64,000 bases of DNA from NCBI GenBank assembly GCA_013178125.1, contig JABLXJ010000006.1, positions 62,001 to 126,000 on the forward strand, read 5' to 3'. A program made the position numbers and the translations under genes. Below are positions 42,277 to 50,819 of the stretch, one piece after another. This stretch comes from Bacillota bacterium. GTDB taxonomy: Bacteria > Bacillota > SHA-98 > Ch115 > JABLXJ01. The notes below the pieces were generated by a model. That model saw only the letters and a program-made list of their open reading frames with translations. It did not search any database and had not been told where the DNA came from. Numbering within the stretch: position 1 is the first letter of the stretch; each line of letters starts with the position of its first letter.

Positions 42277-43488
42277 CTATTGCCGCGGTTGCCTGCTATC
42301 TTTCTGGTCTTCATTATCATGATCGCGGTGTTCTTTGGAGTCACTTTTGCCACGCATTCCTAACATATTCGCAAACTCAAAGTTTCTCAACCGCTCCAGC
42401 CGGTTCCTCAGACCCCTCAGGTTTCCCTCATTTACCAGTAAAAACACAAAACCCACAGCCACAACGGTCCCGATGATCCAGGCAATCGACGAAAAAGCAC
42501 CCCTCGACTCCCGCCCAGCCCTCACCCGCTGCTCCCGCACGGTGCCAGGCGTCCGCCCCACGGGCGGCGCCGTGATGCCATACAGCAAGGCCGGCAGGGC
42601 ATCGATGAATGTCGCCATCGAACGTTCCGCAGCATACCTGCTATTCTCCTGGCTTCCCACCTCGAAGAGAAGGGCCCGCGGGGAAAGATCCTGGTTATAG
42701 CCGCCTTTCCCGTAAAATATGCCCCGGACAAGCCCTGGAAAATTCCTGTCGGCATAATCCTTTATGGCGTACGCAAAGCCCTCGTTTGCGCGCATGTTGG
42801 GGTTCTCTCTGCCTACCACGATCATAACTCGAGCGCCCGGCCGCCCGTTGACGGTCGTGACATACTGCTCGAGGGGCGCTGCATCCCTATGAACATCGAA
42901 GATAGCGTCAGGTCCCTGGCGTATGAGGGCCATGGCGGTGCGCCGGGAGCGCTCATACGCCGCGCCATCGTGCGGGAGGTGGGATGCGTAGGAGTGGTTT
43001 ACATCCACGCCAAAACGCTCAAGCGAGGTCGTCATCGTCGCCCCGACTTTGTATATCCCGCCTCTCGGGGCTATGGACGCGGCGCCGTCGGTCGGCACGT
43101 ATGATTCATCACTGTGGGTATGGTAGGTGGCGATCAACCTCCGCCTCCCTGCCTCGCCTGCCTGTGCCTGTAGCTCCGCCTGCCTGGCAGCAATGAACCC
43201 CTGCGCCTTCGCCGCTAGATCAACCTTCTCTCTCGCCCTCACCCTCGCCTGGTTGCCCTTTATGCTCACCACCTCATAGAGCGTATTATCAGCATCCAGG
43301 AAGCGATCCCCAACGTAGACCACGTGGCCCGTTTGCATGATCACCTTCCCCGTTTTCACATCAATAAGGGAAAAGTAACCGTCTCTGACCTCTTCCTCAG
43401 CAAAAGCAACGGCGGATAGGCCCAAGACCGGCACCAGGAGCGGGACCAGGACCATAGCCAGGACCGGGAAGATAAGGAGCGAACCCAT
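42277..43488 (-). CDS. spoIIP: stage II sporulation protein P (SpoIIP)-like
   Basis: From ATG 43488 (AGGGGA six bases before) the protein has 403 residues with a signal-anchor (LLIFPVLAMVLVPLLVPVLG). The amidase/endopeptidase core reads IATYHTHSDESYVPTDG, then AIFDVHRDAAPLEQY and LLFEVGSQENSRYAAERSM. A C-terminal membrane segment follows (SSIAWIIGTVVAVGFVFLLV). SpoIIP cleaves peptidoglycan during engulfment in the forming endospore. A longer start at GTG 43551 is possible. Confidence 0.9.
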   Translation of the reverse strand: MGSLLIFPVLAMVLVPLLVPVLGLSAVAFAEEEVRDGYFSLIDVKTGKVIMQTGHVVYVGDRFLDADNTLYEVVSIKGNQARVRAREKVDLAAKAQGFIAARQAELQAQAGEAGRRRLIATYHTHSDESYVPTDGAASIAPRGGIYKVGATMTTSLERFGVDVNHSYASHLPHDGAAYERSRRTAMALIRQGPDAIFDVHRDAAPLEQYVTTVNGRPGARVMIVVGRENPNMRANEGFAYAIKDYADRNFPGLVRGIFYGKGGYNQDLSPRALLFEVGSQENSRYAAERSMATFIDALPALLYGITAPPVGRTPGTVREQRVRAGRESRGAFSSIAWIIGTVVAVGFVFLLVNEGNLRGLRNRLERLRNFEFANMLGMRGKSDSKEHRDHDNEDQKDSRQPRQ

Positions 43489-43644
43489 AAGGATTCCCCT
43501 GTGCGTCGTGCTTATAGCGCTTGTGACATTTGATTTTAGCACATTCCCCACCTCACATAACGTCGTCCTTTACATTGTCCCCGCGATTTTAGTATGCGGA
43601 GAAAAGCTTATAAATATATTGCATGTGGACCTCATGAGGCTTAT

Positions 43645-43675
43645 AAAAAAAACCCGCCGCAACCAAGCCGGCGGG
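43645..43675 (-). terminator. terminator after the MTA/SAH deaminase gene
   Basis: On the minus strand CCGCCGGC...GCGGCGGG is followed by seven T. It lies about 35 bp past the stop. A 10-bp tandem duplication (GCGGGGATTT twice) sits between stop and hairpin. Confidence 0.75.
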
Positions 43676-43709
43676 GATTTGCGGGGATTTCTCGCGGAAT
43701 CTGGGGACC

Positions 43710-45029
43710 CTATTTCCCCAGGAGTCGCTCGACGCATTGCTGGACCATATAGGTTGTCTCCTCGGCATCAATGGTGGTGAACTTGCCGTTATCCATGAGG
43801 ATCTTGCCGTCGACAATCACTGTGGCAACATCGCCTGCATGAGCGGCATATACCAGGTGAGAAATCACGTCGTGCTTTGGATAGAAATGCGGCTTGCCGA
43901 AGTCGACCAGGATAATATCCGCCCGCTTGCCAGCCTCAAGCGAACCTATCTCAGCAGAAAGCCCCAGCGCCTGTGCACCGCCCTTTGTGGCCATCTCGAG
44001 CGCCTGGCGAGCAGGCACAACAGTCGGATCCATGGTCTTGACCTTGTGAACCAGGGCTGCCAGCCTCATCTCCTCAAACATGTCAAGGTCGTTGTTACTT
44101 GCGGCGCCATCGGTGCCGATGGCAACGGTGATCCCCGCCTCGATCATTTCAGGGACAGGAGCTATCCCCGAGGCGAGTTTCATGTTGCTAGTGGGGTTAT
44201 GCGCGACAGACACGCCCCTCTCCCGTAGGAGAGCGATATCCTCCCTGGTGATATGCACGCAGTGCGCCGCCAGCACAGGAACCTCAAAGAGGCCTACCTC
44301 CTCAAGAAGCTGGACGGGGGACTTGCCAAAATCCCTTATGCAGTCTTCGACCTCGCCCCTGGTCTCCGCAACGTGGATATGAATGCCGACCCCCAGCGCA
44401 CTGGCGCTATTGGCGACCCTCCTGAGAAAAGATGGCGGGCATGTGTAAGGAGCGTGCGGGCCCAGCATGGTCAGTATCCTACCCTTCGCTGCGCCATTCC
44501 AGCGGGAACAGAATTGCTCACCCTCGGATAGGGCTTTCTCCCCGCCTGGCAACGTAGCCACCAGCCCCCTGGCCAGGACCCCGCGCAAGCCAGCCTCCTC
44601 TACAGCCTTGGCGACCTCATTCATGAAAAAATACATGTCCGCAAAGGTTGTAGTCCCCGACCTGAGCATTTCAAGGCAGCTCAGCATGGTGCCCCAGTAA
44701 ACGTCCTCAGCTGAGAGCCTGGCCTCCACAGGCCATATTTTCTCCTCAAGCCATTGCTTCAACGGGAGGTCATCGGCGTAGCCCCGGAACAACGTCATGG
44801 CTGCATGACAGTGAGCATTCACAAACCCGGGCATTGCTATCTTGCCGGCCGCATCGACCACCCGGACGGCAGGATTTGAACTGGGGTCATCGGAGATGAC
44901 TTCGCGTTCGATGTGAGGACCCACATAGATAATCCTACCGTCGGATACCTCTATATCCCCGTTGTGAATGATGCTGCCCTCATCATCCATGGTTACAATC
45001 GTCGCGCCCTTGATCACAAGATCGGGCAT
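43710..45029 (-). CDS. mtaD: 5-methylthioadenosine/S-adenosylhomocysteine deaminase
   Basis: 439 residues of the amidohydrolase superfamily. GFVNAHCHAAMTLFRGYADD gives the HxH metal pair, LAAHCVHITREDI and VAHNPTSNMKLASG the further ligands, TDGAASNNDLDMFEE the catalytic Asp. This pattern is typical of MTA/SAH/5'-deoxyadenosine deaminases. It heads a minus-strand block with mtnA and mtnP, so methylthioadenosine or 5'-deoxyadenosine salvage is its job. GGGGGG is seven bases before ATG. Confidence 0.92.
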   Translation of the reverse strand: MPDLVIKGATIVTMDDEGSIIHNGDIEVSDGRIIYVGPHIEREVISDDPSSNPAVRVVDAAGKIAMPGFVNAHCHAAMTLFRGYADDLPLKQWLEEKIWPVEARLSAEDVYWGTMLSCLEMLRSGTTTFADMYFFMNEVAKAVEEAGLRGVLARGLVATLPGGEKALSEGEQFCSRWNGAAKGRILTMLGPHAPYTCPPSFLRRVANSASALGVGIHIHVAETRGEVEDCIRDFGKSPVQLLEEVGLFEVPVLAAHCVHITREDIALLRERGVSVAHNPTSNMKLASGIAPVPEMIEAGITVAIGTDGAASNNDLDMFEEMRLAALVHKVKTMDPTVVPARQALEMATKGGAQALGLSAEIGSLEAGKRADIILVDFGKPHFYPKHDVISHLVYAAHAGDVATVIVDGKILMDNGKFTTIDAEETTYMVQQCVERLLGK

Positions 45030-45058
45030 CTCACGTCCCCCCTAACACTTTGAACCGG

Positions 45059-46174
45059 CTACGCGGCTACGATCTTCAGGTTGACCCCGTAAGGCTCTCG
45101 CACCAGGCCCCGTTCCGTGATGATGGCCGTAACGAATTCATGGGGCGTGACATCAAAAGCGGGATTCAGCACATCCACACCCTCAGGGGCGATCCGCTGG
45201 CACCCTATGGTCGTAACCTCATCGGCGCTCCTGAATTCTATCGGGATCTGGCTCCCGTCGGGCAATGAGAGATCTATCGTCGATATCGGGGCCGCCACAT
45301 AAAAGGGCACCTTGTTCTCCCTGGCCAGGACGGCAAGGGTATATGTCCCGATTTTATTCGCGACATCCCCGTTTGCAGCTACCCGGTCAGCGCCGACGAT
45401 AACCAGGTCCACCAGGCCCTCTTTCATCACGTAACCTGCCATGTTATCAGTTATCAGGGTAACCGGTATGTTATCCCTCGTAAGCTCCCAGCTTGTGAGC
45501 CGCGCCCCCTGGAGAAGTGGCCGGGTCTCGCACGCATACACGCGGACGTTTCTCCCTGCAGCCTGGGCGCATCTGATGACACCGAGCGCGGTGCCGTAAT
45601 CCACCGTGGCAAGGGCTCCAGCGTTGCAGTAGGTCATTATCCTGGCGCCAGGCGGGATCAGGTCACGGCCTACCTCCCCGATTGACCTGTTTACCGCGAT
45701 ATCCTCGGAGGAGATGCTGTTGGCTTCCTCCAGTAGTCTATGCTTTATATTCTCAATAATAGACCTGTCAACGCCCCCGCATCTACGCACGCCGCCATCT
45801 CCCTCGTGCGCACGCCGGATCTCATCGTCTGCACGCCTCATCATCCTGTCAACGGCCCAGCGCAAGTTCACAGCTGTGGGCCTCGCGACGCGTAGTGCAC
45901 CGGCCGCCGCCTCGAGGTGCGCTCGAAAGCTTTCAAGGTTTTCTTGACCTTCCTTGTCGCCACCGAATTCCAGGGCCGCCAGGACCACCCCGTAGGCTGC
46001 AGCCGCGCCGATCGCAGGGGCGCCGCGCACTATCATGCCCTTTATCCCCTGGATAACATCAGAGTGGGTCCTGCACTCCACATAGCGTTCCTCGGCCGGC
46101 AGCCTGGTCTGGTCGAGCAGGACCAGGCATCCCTTCCCCACCTCCCAGCGGAGCGACCTTGTAGCTGAGTTCAT
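45059..46174 (-). CDS. mtnA: S-methyl-5-thioribose-1-phosphate isomerase
   Basis: 371 residues from ATG 46174 (GGTGGAGG upstream). The eIF2B-like fold shows GMIVRGAPAIGAAAAYGV, NAGALATVDYGTALGVI with Cys in TYCNAG, and VIVGADRVAANGDVANKIG with the catalytic Asp. It isomerises methylthioribose-1-phosphate to the ribulose form. No mtnK, mtnB, mtnC or mtnD is near, so the sugar branch may continue by an aldolase route. Confidence 0.92.
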   Translation of the reverse strand: MNSATRSLRWEVGKGCLVLLDQTRLPAEERYVECRTHSDVIQGIKGMIVRGAPAIGAAAAYGVVLAALEFGGDKEGQENLESFRAHLEAAAGALRVARPTAVNLRWAVDRMMRRADDEIRRAHEGDGGVRRCGGVDRSIIENIKHRLLEEANSISSEDIAVNRSIGEVGRDLIPPGARIMTYCNAGALATVDYGTALGVIRCAQAAGRNVRVYACETRPLLQGARLTSWELTRDNIPVTLITDNMAGYVMKEGLVDLVIVGADRVAANGDVANKIGTYTLAVLARENKVPFYVAAPISTIDLSLPDGSQIPIEFRSADEVTTIGCQRIAPEGVDVLNPAFDVTPHEFVTAIITERGLVREPYGVNLKIVAA

Positions 46175-46204
46175 CTTCAATCCTCCACCGCCCCAATTGC
46201 GCTC

Positions 46205-46978
46205 CTATTTCCCTCTTGCATTCCCACACGAGCAATCTCGCTCCCGGGGCATGATATCGATCGCCCGCATGATGTAATCCCTGAGCCTCCTGGAGCTCTC
46301 ATTCATGGCATCCACAACCTCGGTATGGGTCAGGGGCGTCTTCGAGATGCCAGCCGCAAAATTCGTCACAATTCCTATAGCCCCGTAGCAGAGGCCCGCT
46401 TCCCGCGCCAGGACCACCTCGGGCACGCCGGTCATCCCCACGACGTCACCGCCCAGCATCTTGAACATGCGGATCTCAGCCGGTGTCTCAAACCTGGGCC
46501 CCTCAGTCGCGACGTAGCAGCCGCTCTCGTGGGGCGCGAAGCCTAGCTCGCATCCTGCCCTGATCAGGCACTCTCTCATCGAGGAGCAATAAGGCTGGGT
46601 GAAATCGGTGTGAACAACCCTCCCATCCTGGCCATCGAAGAATGTCGATTCCCTCCCCTTCGTGAAGTCCAGGAACTGGTCGAGGATGACGAAGTCTCCC
46701 GGCCTCATGGACGGATTCAGCGAACCCACGGCCGATGTTGCTATTACCTGATCAACTCCGATATCCTTGAGCGCGCGGATATGCGCCCGGTAGTTCACCT
46801 TATGAGGGGGGACGGAGTGGGTCCAACCGTGCCTCGCGATAAAGACTACGTCCGCGCCCCTGCAATGCCCGGCCCTGACCTCTACCTCGCCATAAGCTGT
46901 GGCCACCCTCACTGTCTGGATGTCCTCCAAAATGCCGGGATCATATACCCCGGTGCCGCCTATTATCCCTACCTTCAT
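46205..46978 (-). CDS. mtnP: S-methyl-5'-thioadenosine phosphorylase
   Basis: The core starts MKVGIIGGTGVYDPGILEDI and holds RHGWTHSVPPHKVNYRAHIR with the phosphate site, GMTGVPEVVLAREAGLCYG, and TNFAAGISKTPLTHTEVVD: PNP/MTA phosphorylase family 2. It splits MTA (or 5'-deoxyadenosine) into adenine and the sugar phosphate that mtnA uses 30 bp downstream. The exact start is uncertain: GTG nine bases earlier has a better-spaced GGGCGGG. Confidence 0.92.
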   Translation of the reverse strand: MKVGIIGGTGVYDPGILEDIQTVRVATAYGEVEVRAGHCRGADVVFIARHGWTHSVPPHKVNYRAHIRALKDIGVDQVIATSAVGSLNPSMRPGDFVILDQFLDFTKGRESTFFDGQDGRVVHTDFTQPYCSSMRECLIRAGCELGFAPHESGCYVATEGPRFETPAEIRMFKMLGGDVVGMTGVPEVVLAREAGLCYGAIGIVTNFAAGISKTPLTHTEVVDAMNESSRRLRDYIMRAIDIMPRERDCSCGNARGK

Positions 46979-47147
46979 CACCTTCACAGTATGACCCGCC
47001 CCATACAACACGATATAACCTGCCGCATATAGCCCGTCTCCACCTTATCGCCCACCCCGCTCCTCCACTCATCCAGTTTATTTTATTTAGGGCTCAAACT
47101 TAGGGCTCAAAATCTCCTTTGCTTTTGCTTTATTTTATCTACGGCCT

Positions 47148-47816
47148 TCATCTAAGGCTCAAAATCTCCCTGCGGGCGTTCGGGGCCTTTAAAAACTCCA
47201 CCGCCGCCGCAATGTACCAGCCCTTCTCTTTGTAAGCGAGGGCTAGCAGGAGATGTGTATATTCATTCCGGGGGTCCAGGTCGAGCGCCTTCTGCAGGGT
47301 TGAAATCGCATCATCAAGCCGGCCCACCCGGGCATAAGCCACAGCCAGATAATGTTTGACCCACACGTTCCTGCTATCAACATCCGCCAGGCTCTGGAAA
47401 CATGAGAGCGCTTCCGCATACCTGTCAAAGGCATAGTAGGTGAAGGCCAGGTAGTTGAGGGCGAAAATATCCCTGGGATTGCGCCTGAGCGAATCCTCGC
47501 CTTCGAGGGTTATCTGCCTGCAAAAGGTCTCGTAATCCGCCCTGGCGAGCAACTTGAATTCATTGTTGGCGTCGACTATCCTTCCCGTATTCGCATAAGC
47601 GATGGCGAGATTGAGATGCGCCCTGAGGTCAGTGTCGCTTGCGCACCTGTTGGCATCTATGATGCTCTGCCAGTTTACGGCGCTCGCAAGGCACGCAGAC
47701 CCGGGGCTGGTTGCCATCGCCGTGGAAATTAGAGTCAACAGGGCTATAACGAGCCCTGTCACGCGAACCAACGTCAGGAACCCGGCGTTCCACCTGGTGG
47801 ACCGGGCCTCCAGCAT
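47148..47816 (-). CDS. exported TPR-repeat protein
   Basis: 222 residues. An N-terminal signal/anchor segment (LVRVTGLVIALLTLISTAMA) is followed by tetratricopeptide repeats: LNLAIAYANTGRIVDANNEF, LNYLAFTYYAFDRYAEALSC, HYLAVAYARVGRLDDAISTL, LLLALAYKEKGWYIAAAVEF. Such repeats mediate protein contacts outside the membrane; the partner is not known. It follows aspartate aminotransferase by 26 bp. Confidence 0.8.
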   Translation of the reverse strand: MLEARSTRWNAGFLTLVRVTGLVIALLTLISTAMATSPGSACLASAVNWQSIIDANRCASDTDLRAHLNLAIAYANTGRIVDANNEFKLLARADYETFCRQITLEGEDSLRRNPRDIFALNYLAFTYYAFDRYAEALSCFQSLADVDSRNVWVKHYLAVAYARVGRLDDAISTLQKALDLDPRNEYTHLLLALAYKEKGWYIAAAVEFLKAPNARREILSLR

Positions 47817-47841
47817 GATCCACCCACCCCTTACAACTTAC

Positions 47842-49041
47842 TCACTCAGCCATGACTCGCCCGAGAGCAGCCTCGATCCGGTCCAGCCCGGCTTCAATCC
47901 GCTCCCTTGACGTAGCGTATGAAAAACGGACAAAATCATTCGCCCCGAAGGCCGATCCCGGGACCACGGCCACCCTGGCTTCCGCAAGGAGCGCCTCGGC
48001 GAACGTCTCGGAATCCTTGACCACCGTCCCGCCCAGTTTCTTGCCATAGAGGCCGGATATGTCAGGGAAGGCGTAGAACGCGCCCCTCGGAAGGACACAC
48101 CTCACCCCCGGGAGCTTATTCAGCCTCTCGACCATATAATCCCTTCGCTGTTTGAATTCCCTGACCATGTTGCGCCTCGGCTCACCGGGCCCGAGCAGGG
48201 CTGCGATCGCCGCTTTCTGGGATATGGAGGGAGGGTTTGATGTCTGGTGGCTCTGCAAGTTGCTCATGGCCTTGATTATAGCCTTGTCGCCGCACGCGTA
48301 GCCGATTCGCCAGCCCGTCATCGCATGGGCCTTTGACACGCCATTCACCACGATCGTGAGCGACTTGATATCCTCGCCGAAGGATGCGATGCTCACATGC
48401 CGGGCATCATCATACACGAAATCCTCATATATCTCATCCGAAAGCACATAGATGCCGTGCTTGATCGCGATCCGGGAGATCTCCTTCAACGTCCCGGAAT
48501 CCAGGACCGATCCTGTAGGGTTGCACGGGCTGTTCAGGATTATAAGCTTTGTCCGCGAGGTTATTGCCCCTTCAAGAGCCCCAGCCTTTAGGACAAAACC
48601 GTCATCCGGGGAGGTCTCTATGAAAACAGGCACCGCCCCGACCATCCTGACCATCTCGGGATAGCTAACCCAGTAAGGGCTCGGTATAATAACCTCGTCG
48701 CCCTCGTCGCAGAGGGCCTGAATCACGTTATAGACAGAGTGTTTTGCACCGCAGGAGACTATCACCTGAGACGGCTCGTAAACCAAACCGTTCTCCTTCC
48801 GGAGCTTCTCGCAAATGGCCTCCTTCAGGTCAGCCGCCCCTGATGCCGGGGTATATTTAGTATAGCCGTGGTTTATTGCGGCTATAGCCGCCGCCTTTAT
48901 GTGATCAGGTGTGTCGAAATCAGGCTCGCCGGCCCCAAAGCCTATGACATTCACACCGGCCTTTCGCAGCTCAGCGACGCGCGCGTCTACGCCGAGGGTC
49001 TTAGATGGGGCAATGCTCGATGCACGCTTTGCTAGCTTCAT
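47842..49041 (-). CDS. aspB: aspartate aminotransferase, class I fold type I
   Basis: 399 residues from ATG 49041. Motifs: GEPDFDTPDHIKAAAIAAI, TPASGAADLKEAI, ILNSPCNPTGSVLDS, SDEIYEDFVYDDARH, and the PLP-lysine segment NGVSKAHAMTGWRIGYACG; the substrate Arg is in FVRFSYATS. It matches Bacillus/Thermus AspB-type enzymes that move amino groups between aspartate and 2-oxoglutarate; wider specificity is possible. Confidence 0.9.
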   Translation of the reverse strand: MKLAKRASSIAPSKTLGVDARVAELRKAGVNVIGFGAGEPDFDTPDHIKAAAIAAINHGYTKYTPASGAADLKEAICEKLRKENGLVYEPSQVIVSCGAKHSVYNVIQALCDEGDEVIIPSPYWVSYPEMVRMVGAVPVFIETSPDDGFVLKAGALEGAITSRTKLIILNSPCNPTGSVLDSGTLKEISRIAIKHGIYVLSDEIYEDFVYDDARHVSIASFGEDIKSLTIVVNGVSKAHAMTGWRIGYACGDKAIIKAMSNLQSHQTSNPPSISQKAAIAALLGPGEPRRNMVREFKQRRDYMVERLNKLPGVRCVLPRGAFYAFPDISGLYGKKLGGTVVKDSETFAEALLAEARVAVVPGSAFGANDFVRFSYATSRERIEAGLDRIEAALGRVMAE

Positions 49042-49196
49042 TGTCAACTGCTCATCCCTTCCTCAAGATACTTCCTTAAAGATACCTCAAGATACCCCCT
49101 AAAATACCTGGCCATAGAATCCCTGGCCATAGTTATGTTATCCCCAACCTTATCCCTAACCGCGCAGCTATTCTTAACCCTTTCGGGGTAGCCGCC

Positions 49197-49592
49197 CTAT
49201 TTCCCCAGGACCTTGACCAGCACCTTTCGAAGCCTCGGCCCATCGAATTCGCAGAGGTATATCCCTTGCCAGGTTCCGAGGACGAGTCTCCCGTTCTCTA
49301 TCAGGATCGTTTCCGATGCGCCCACGATGCTGGATTTTATATGGGCCGCCGAATTCCCCTCCATGTGGCTATACCCGGCATCGAATGGCACCACCCTCGC
49401 GAATTGAGCCAGGATATCCTTTTGAACGTCAGGGTCAGCCCTCTCGTTAATAGTTACCCCTGCGGTCGTATGCGGGACGAACACGACGCATATGCCATCC
49501 TTGATGCCGGACTTTACCACAATATCGCTTACGAGAGATGTTATATCTCGAAGCTCTGTGCGCGCTCTCGTTTCGATAGTAAGCTCGCGCAT
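49197..49592 (-). CDS. YjbQ/UPF0047 family protein
   Basis: 131 residues: CVVFVPHTTAGVTINERADPDV near 35, GYSHMEGNSAAHIKSSIVGAS, and GTWQGIYLCEFDGPR are the family signatures, with His residues at a putative metal/phosphate site. Family members complement thiamin phosphate synthase defects but the physiological role is uncertain. AGGTGG precedes ATG. Confidence 0.88.
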   Translation of the reverse strand: MRELTIETRARTELRDITSLVSDIVVKSGIKDGICVVFVPHTTAGVTINERADPDVQKDILAQFARVVPFDAGYSHMEGNSAAHIKSSIVGASETILIENGRLVLGTWQGIYLCEFDGPRLRKVLVKVLGK

Positions 49593-50058
49593 GGCCAGCC
49601 ACCTGCCTTCGCCTCCGGGCCTCCGGATAGTCCCAAACCTGGTATTCTTGTATTATTCTACATACCCTGGCTAACTCCTTTATGATACATGATACATGTA
49701 TCACAATCACCTCATAATCATCATAATCATCTGTCCCATAAACAATAATCCCCTAAAATAATAGTCCTGTCCTCCAAATAATAGTCCTTATGAATAACTG
49801 CAATGAATAATAACACCGGAAACCCACCGGCAGGTATATCGTGAAATCATGCAGGAGTATCTAGCCGCCCGTCGAATAGAATGTCGGATAGAGTTTGGAA
49901 CGAGCCCTGTTGCACTACCCGCTCAGCCATAGTTGCATTATATAATATATAGTTGCATTATATTCAGCTACAACTGCATTATATAATGTCATAGTACTGA
50001 TGTTATGCATAGATATGGCAAAAATATGGCGGATGGCCAGATTTGGAGGGATTTAGTG
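49593..50058. other. AT-rich spacer with several duplications, transaldolase promoter
   Basis: CATAATCAT twice (about 49713), AATAATAGTCCT twice (about 49756), and TTGCATTATATA three times between 49933 and 49986. The third of these is within the palindrome CATTATATAATG at 49977-49988. No gene is visible. The repeated AT motif may bear on transaldolase transcription. Confidence 0.5.
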
Positions 50059-50703
50059 ATGAAGATATTTCTCGACACAGCAAATGTAACCGAAATCCGC
50101 ACAGCATACAGCTGGGGCGCGATCGACGGCGTGACCACAAACCCAACACTTGTGTCACGCGAGGGCCGGAAATTTGAAGACGCCATCAAGGAGATATGCA
50201 GCATCGTCCCAGGCCCTGTGAGCGCTGAGGCTACGAGCCTGGATGCCGAGGGAATGATCAAGGAGGGGGTCCAGCTCTCCGGCTGGGCGCCGAATGTTGT
50301 TGTAAAGATCCCCATAACTGCTGAGGGGCTCAAGGCCGTGAGAGAGCTCTCGGCGCGCGGCATCAAGACGAATGTAACCCTCGTCTTCTCGCCCACCCAG
50401 GCACTACTCGCCGCAAAGGCGGGGGCGACCTATGTGAGCCCATTCCTGGGCCGCATTGATGACATAGCCCAGACCGGCATGGATCTCGTCAGGGACATCG
50501 TTACTATATTCAAGAATTATGGCTTCACCACCCAGGTTATCGCCGCGAGCATCAGGTCGCCCCTCCACGTGGCCGATGCTGCAAAAGCCGGGGCGCATGT
50601 GGCCACGGTCCCATTTAAGGTGCTGGAACAGATGATAAAGCATCCTCTAACTGATATTGGTATCAAGCGCTTCCTTGATGATTGGAACAAGGTGCCGAAA
50701 TGA
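50059..50703 (+). CDS. tal: transaldolase, small (FSA/TalC) type
   Basis: 214 residues: [53 protein letters not shown] with the Schiff-base Lys, [48 protein letters not shown]. It is the short transaldolase/fructose-6-phosphate aldolase subfamily of the pentose phosphate pathway. ATG 50059 is chosen because GGAGG lies nine bases upstream. It converges on copA through a long palindrome. Confidence 0.93.
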   Translation: MKIFLDTANVTEIRTAYSWGAIDGVTTNPTLVSREGRKFEDAIKEICSIVPGPVSAEATSLDAEGMIKEGVQLSGWAPNVVVKIPITAEGLKAVRELSARGIKTNVTLVFSPTQALLAAKAGATYVSPFLGRIDDIAQTGMDLVRDIVTIFKNYGFTTQVIAASIRSPLHVADAAKAGAHVATVPFKVLEQMIKHPLTDIGIKRFLDDWNKVPK

Positions 50704-50721
50704 GCTACCAAGTCGCGCCCT

Positions 50722-50819
50722 CACGCGTATCACGTAATAGGGCATCCCGTGGGGGAGGGTGAGCGAGCAGACTACTTGCTCACCCTCCCCATAGGACACT
50801 CTGCTACGTGATACGTGTG
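50722..50819. repeat. 98-bp imperfect palindrome between tal and copA
   Basis: Outer arms CACGCGTATCACGTA (50722-50736) and TACGTGATACGTGTG (50805-50819) pair at 14 of 15 positions. Inner arms GGGAGGGTGAGC and GCTCACCCTCCC pair perfectly at 12 bp, and the DNA between the arm sets is also partly complementary. It covers the copA stop codon. It can act as a terminator for both genes; its size and symmetry also resemble a small repeat element. Confidence 0.7.
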
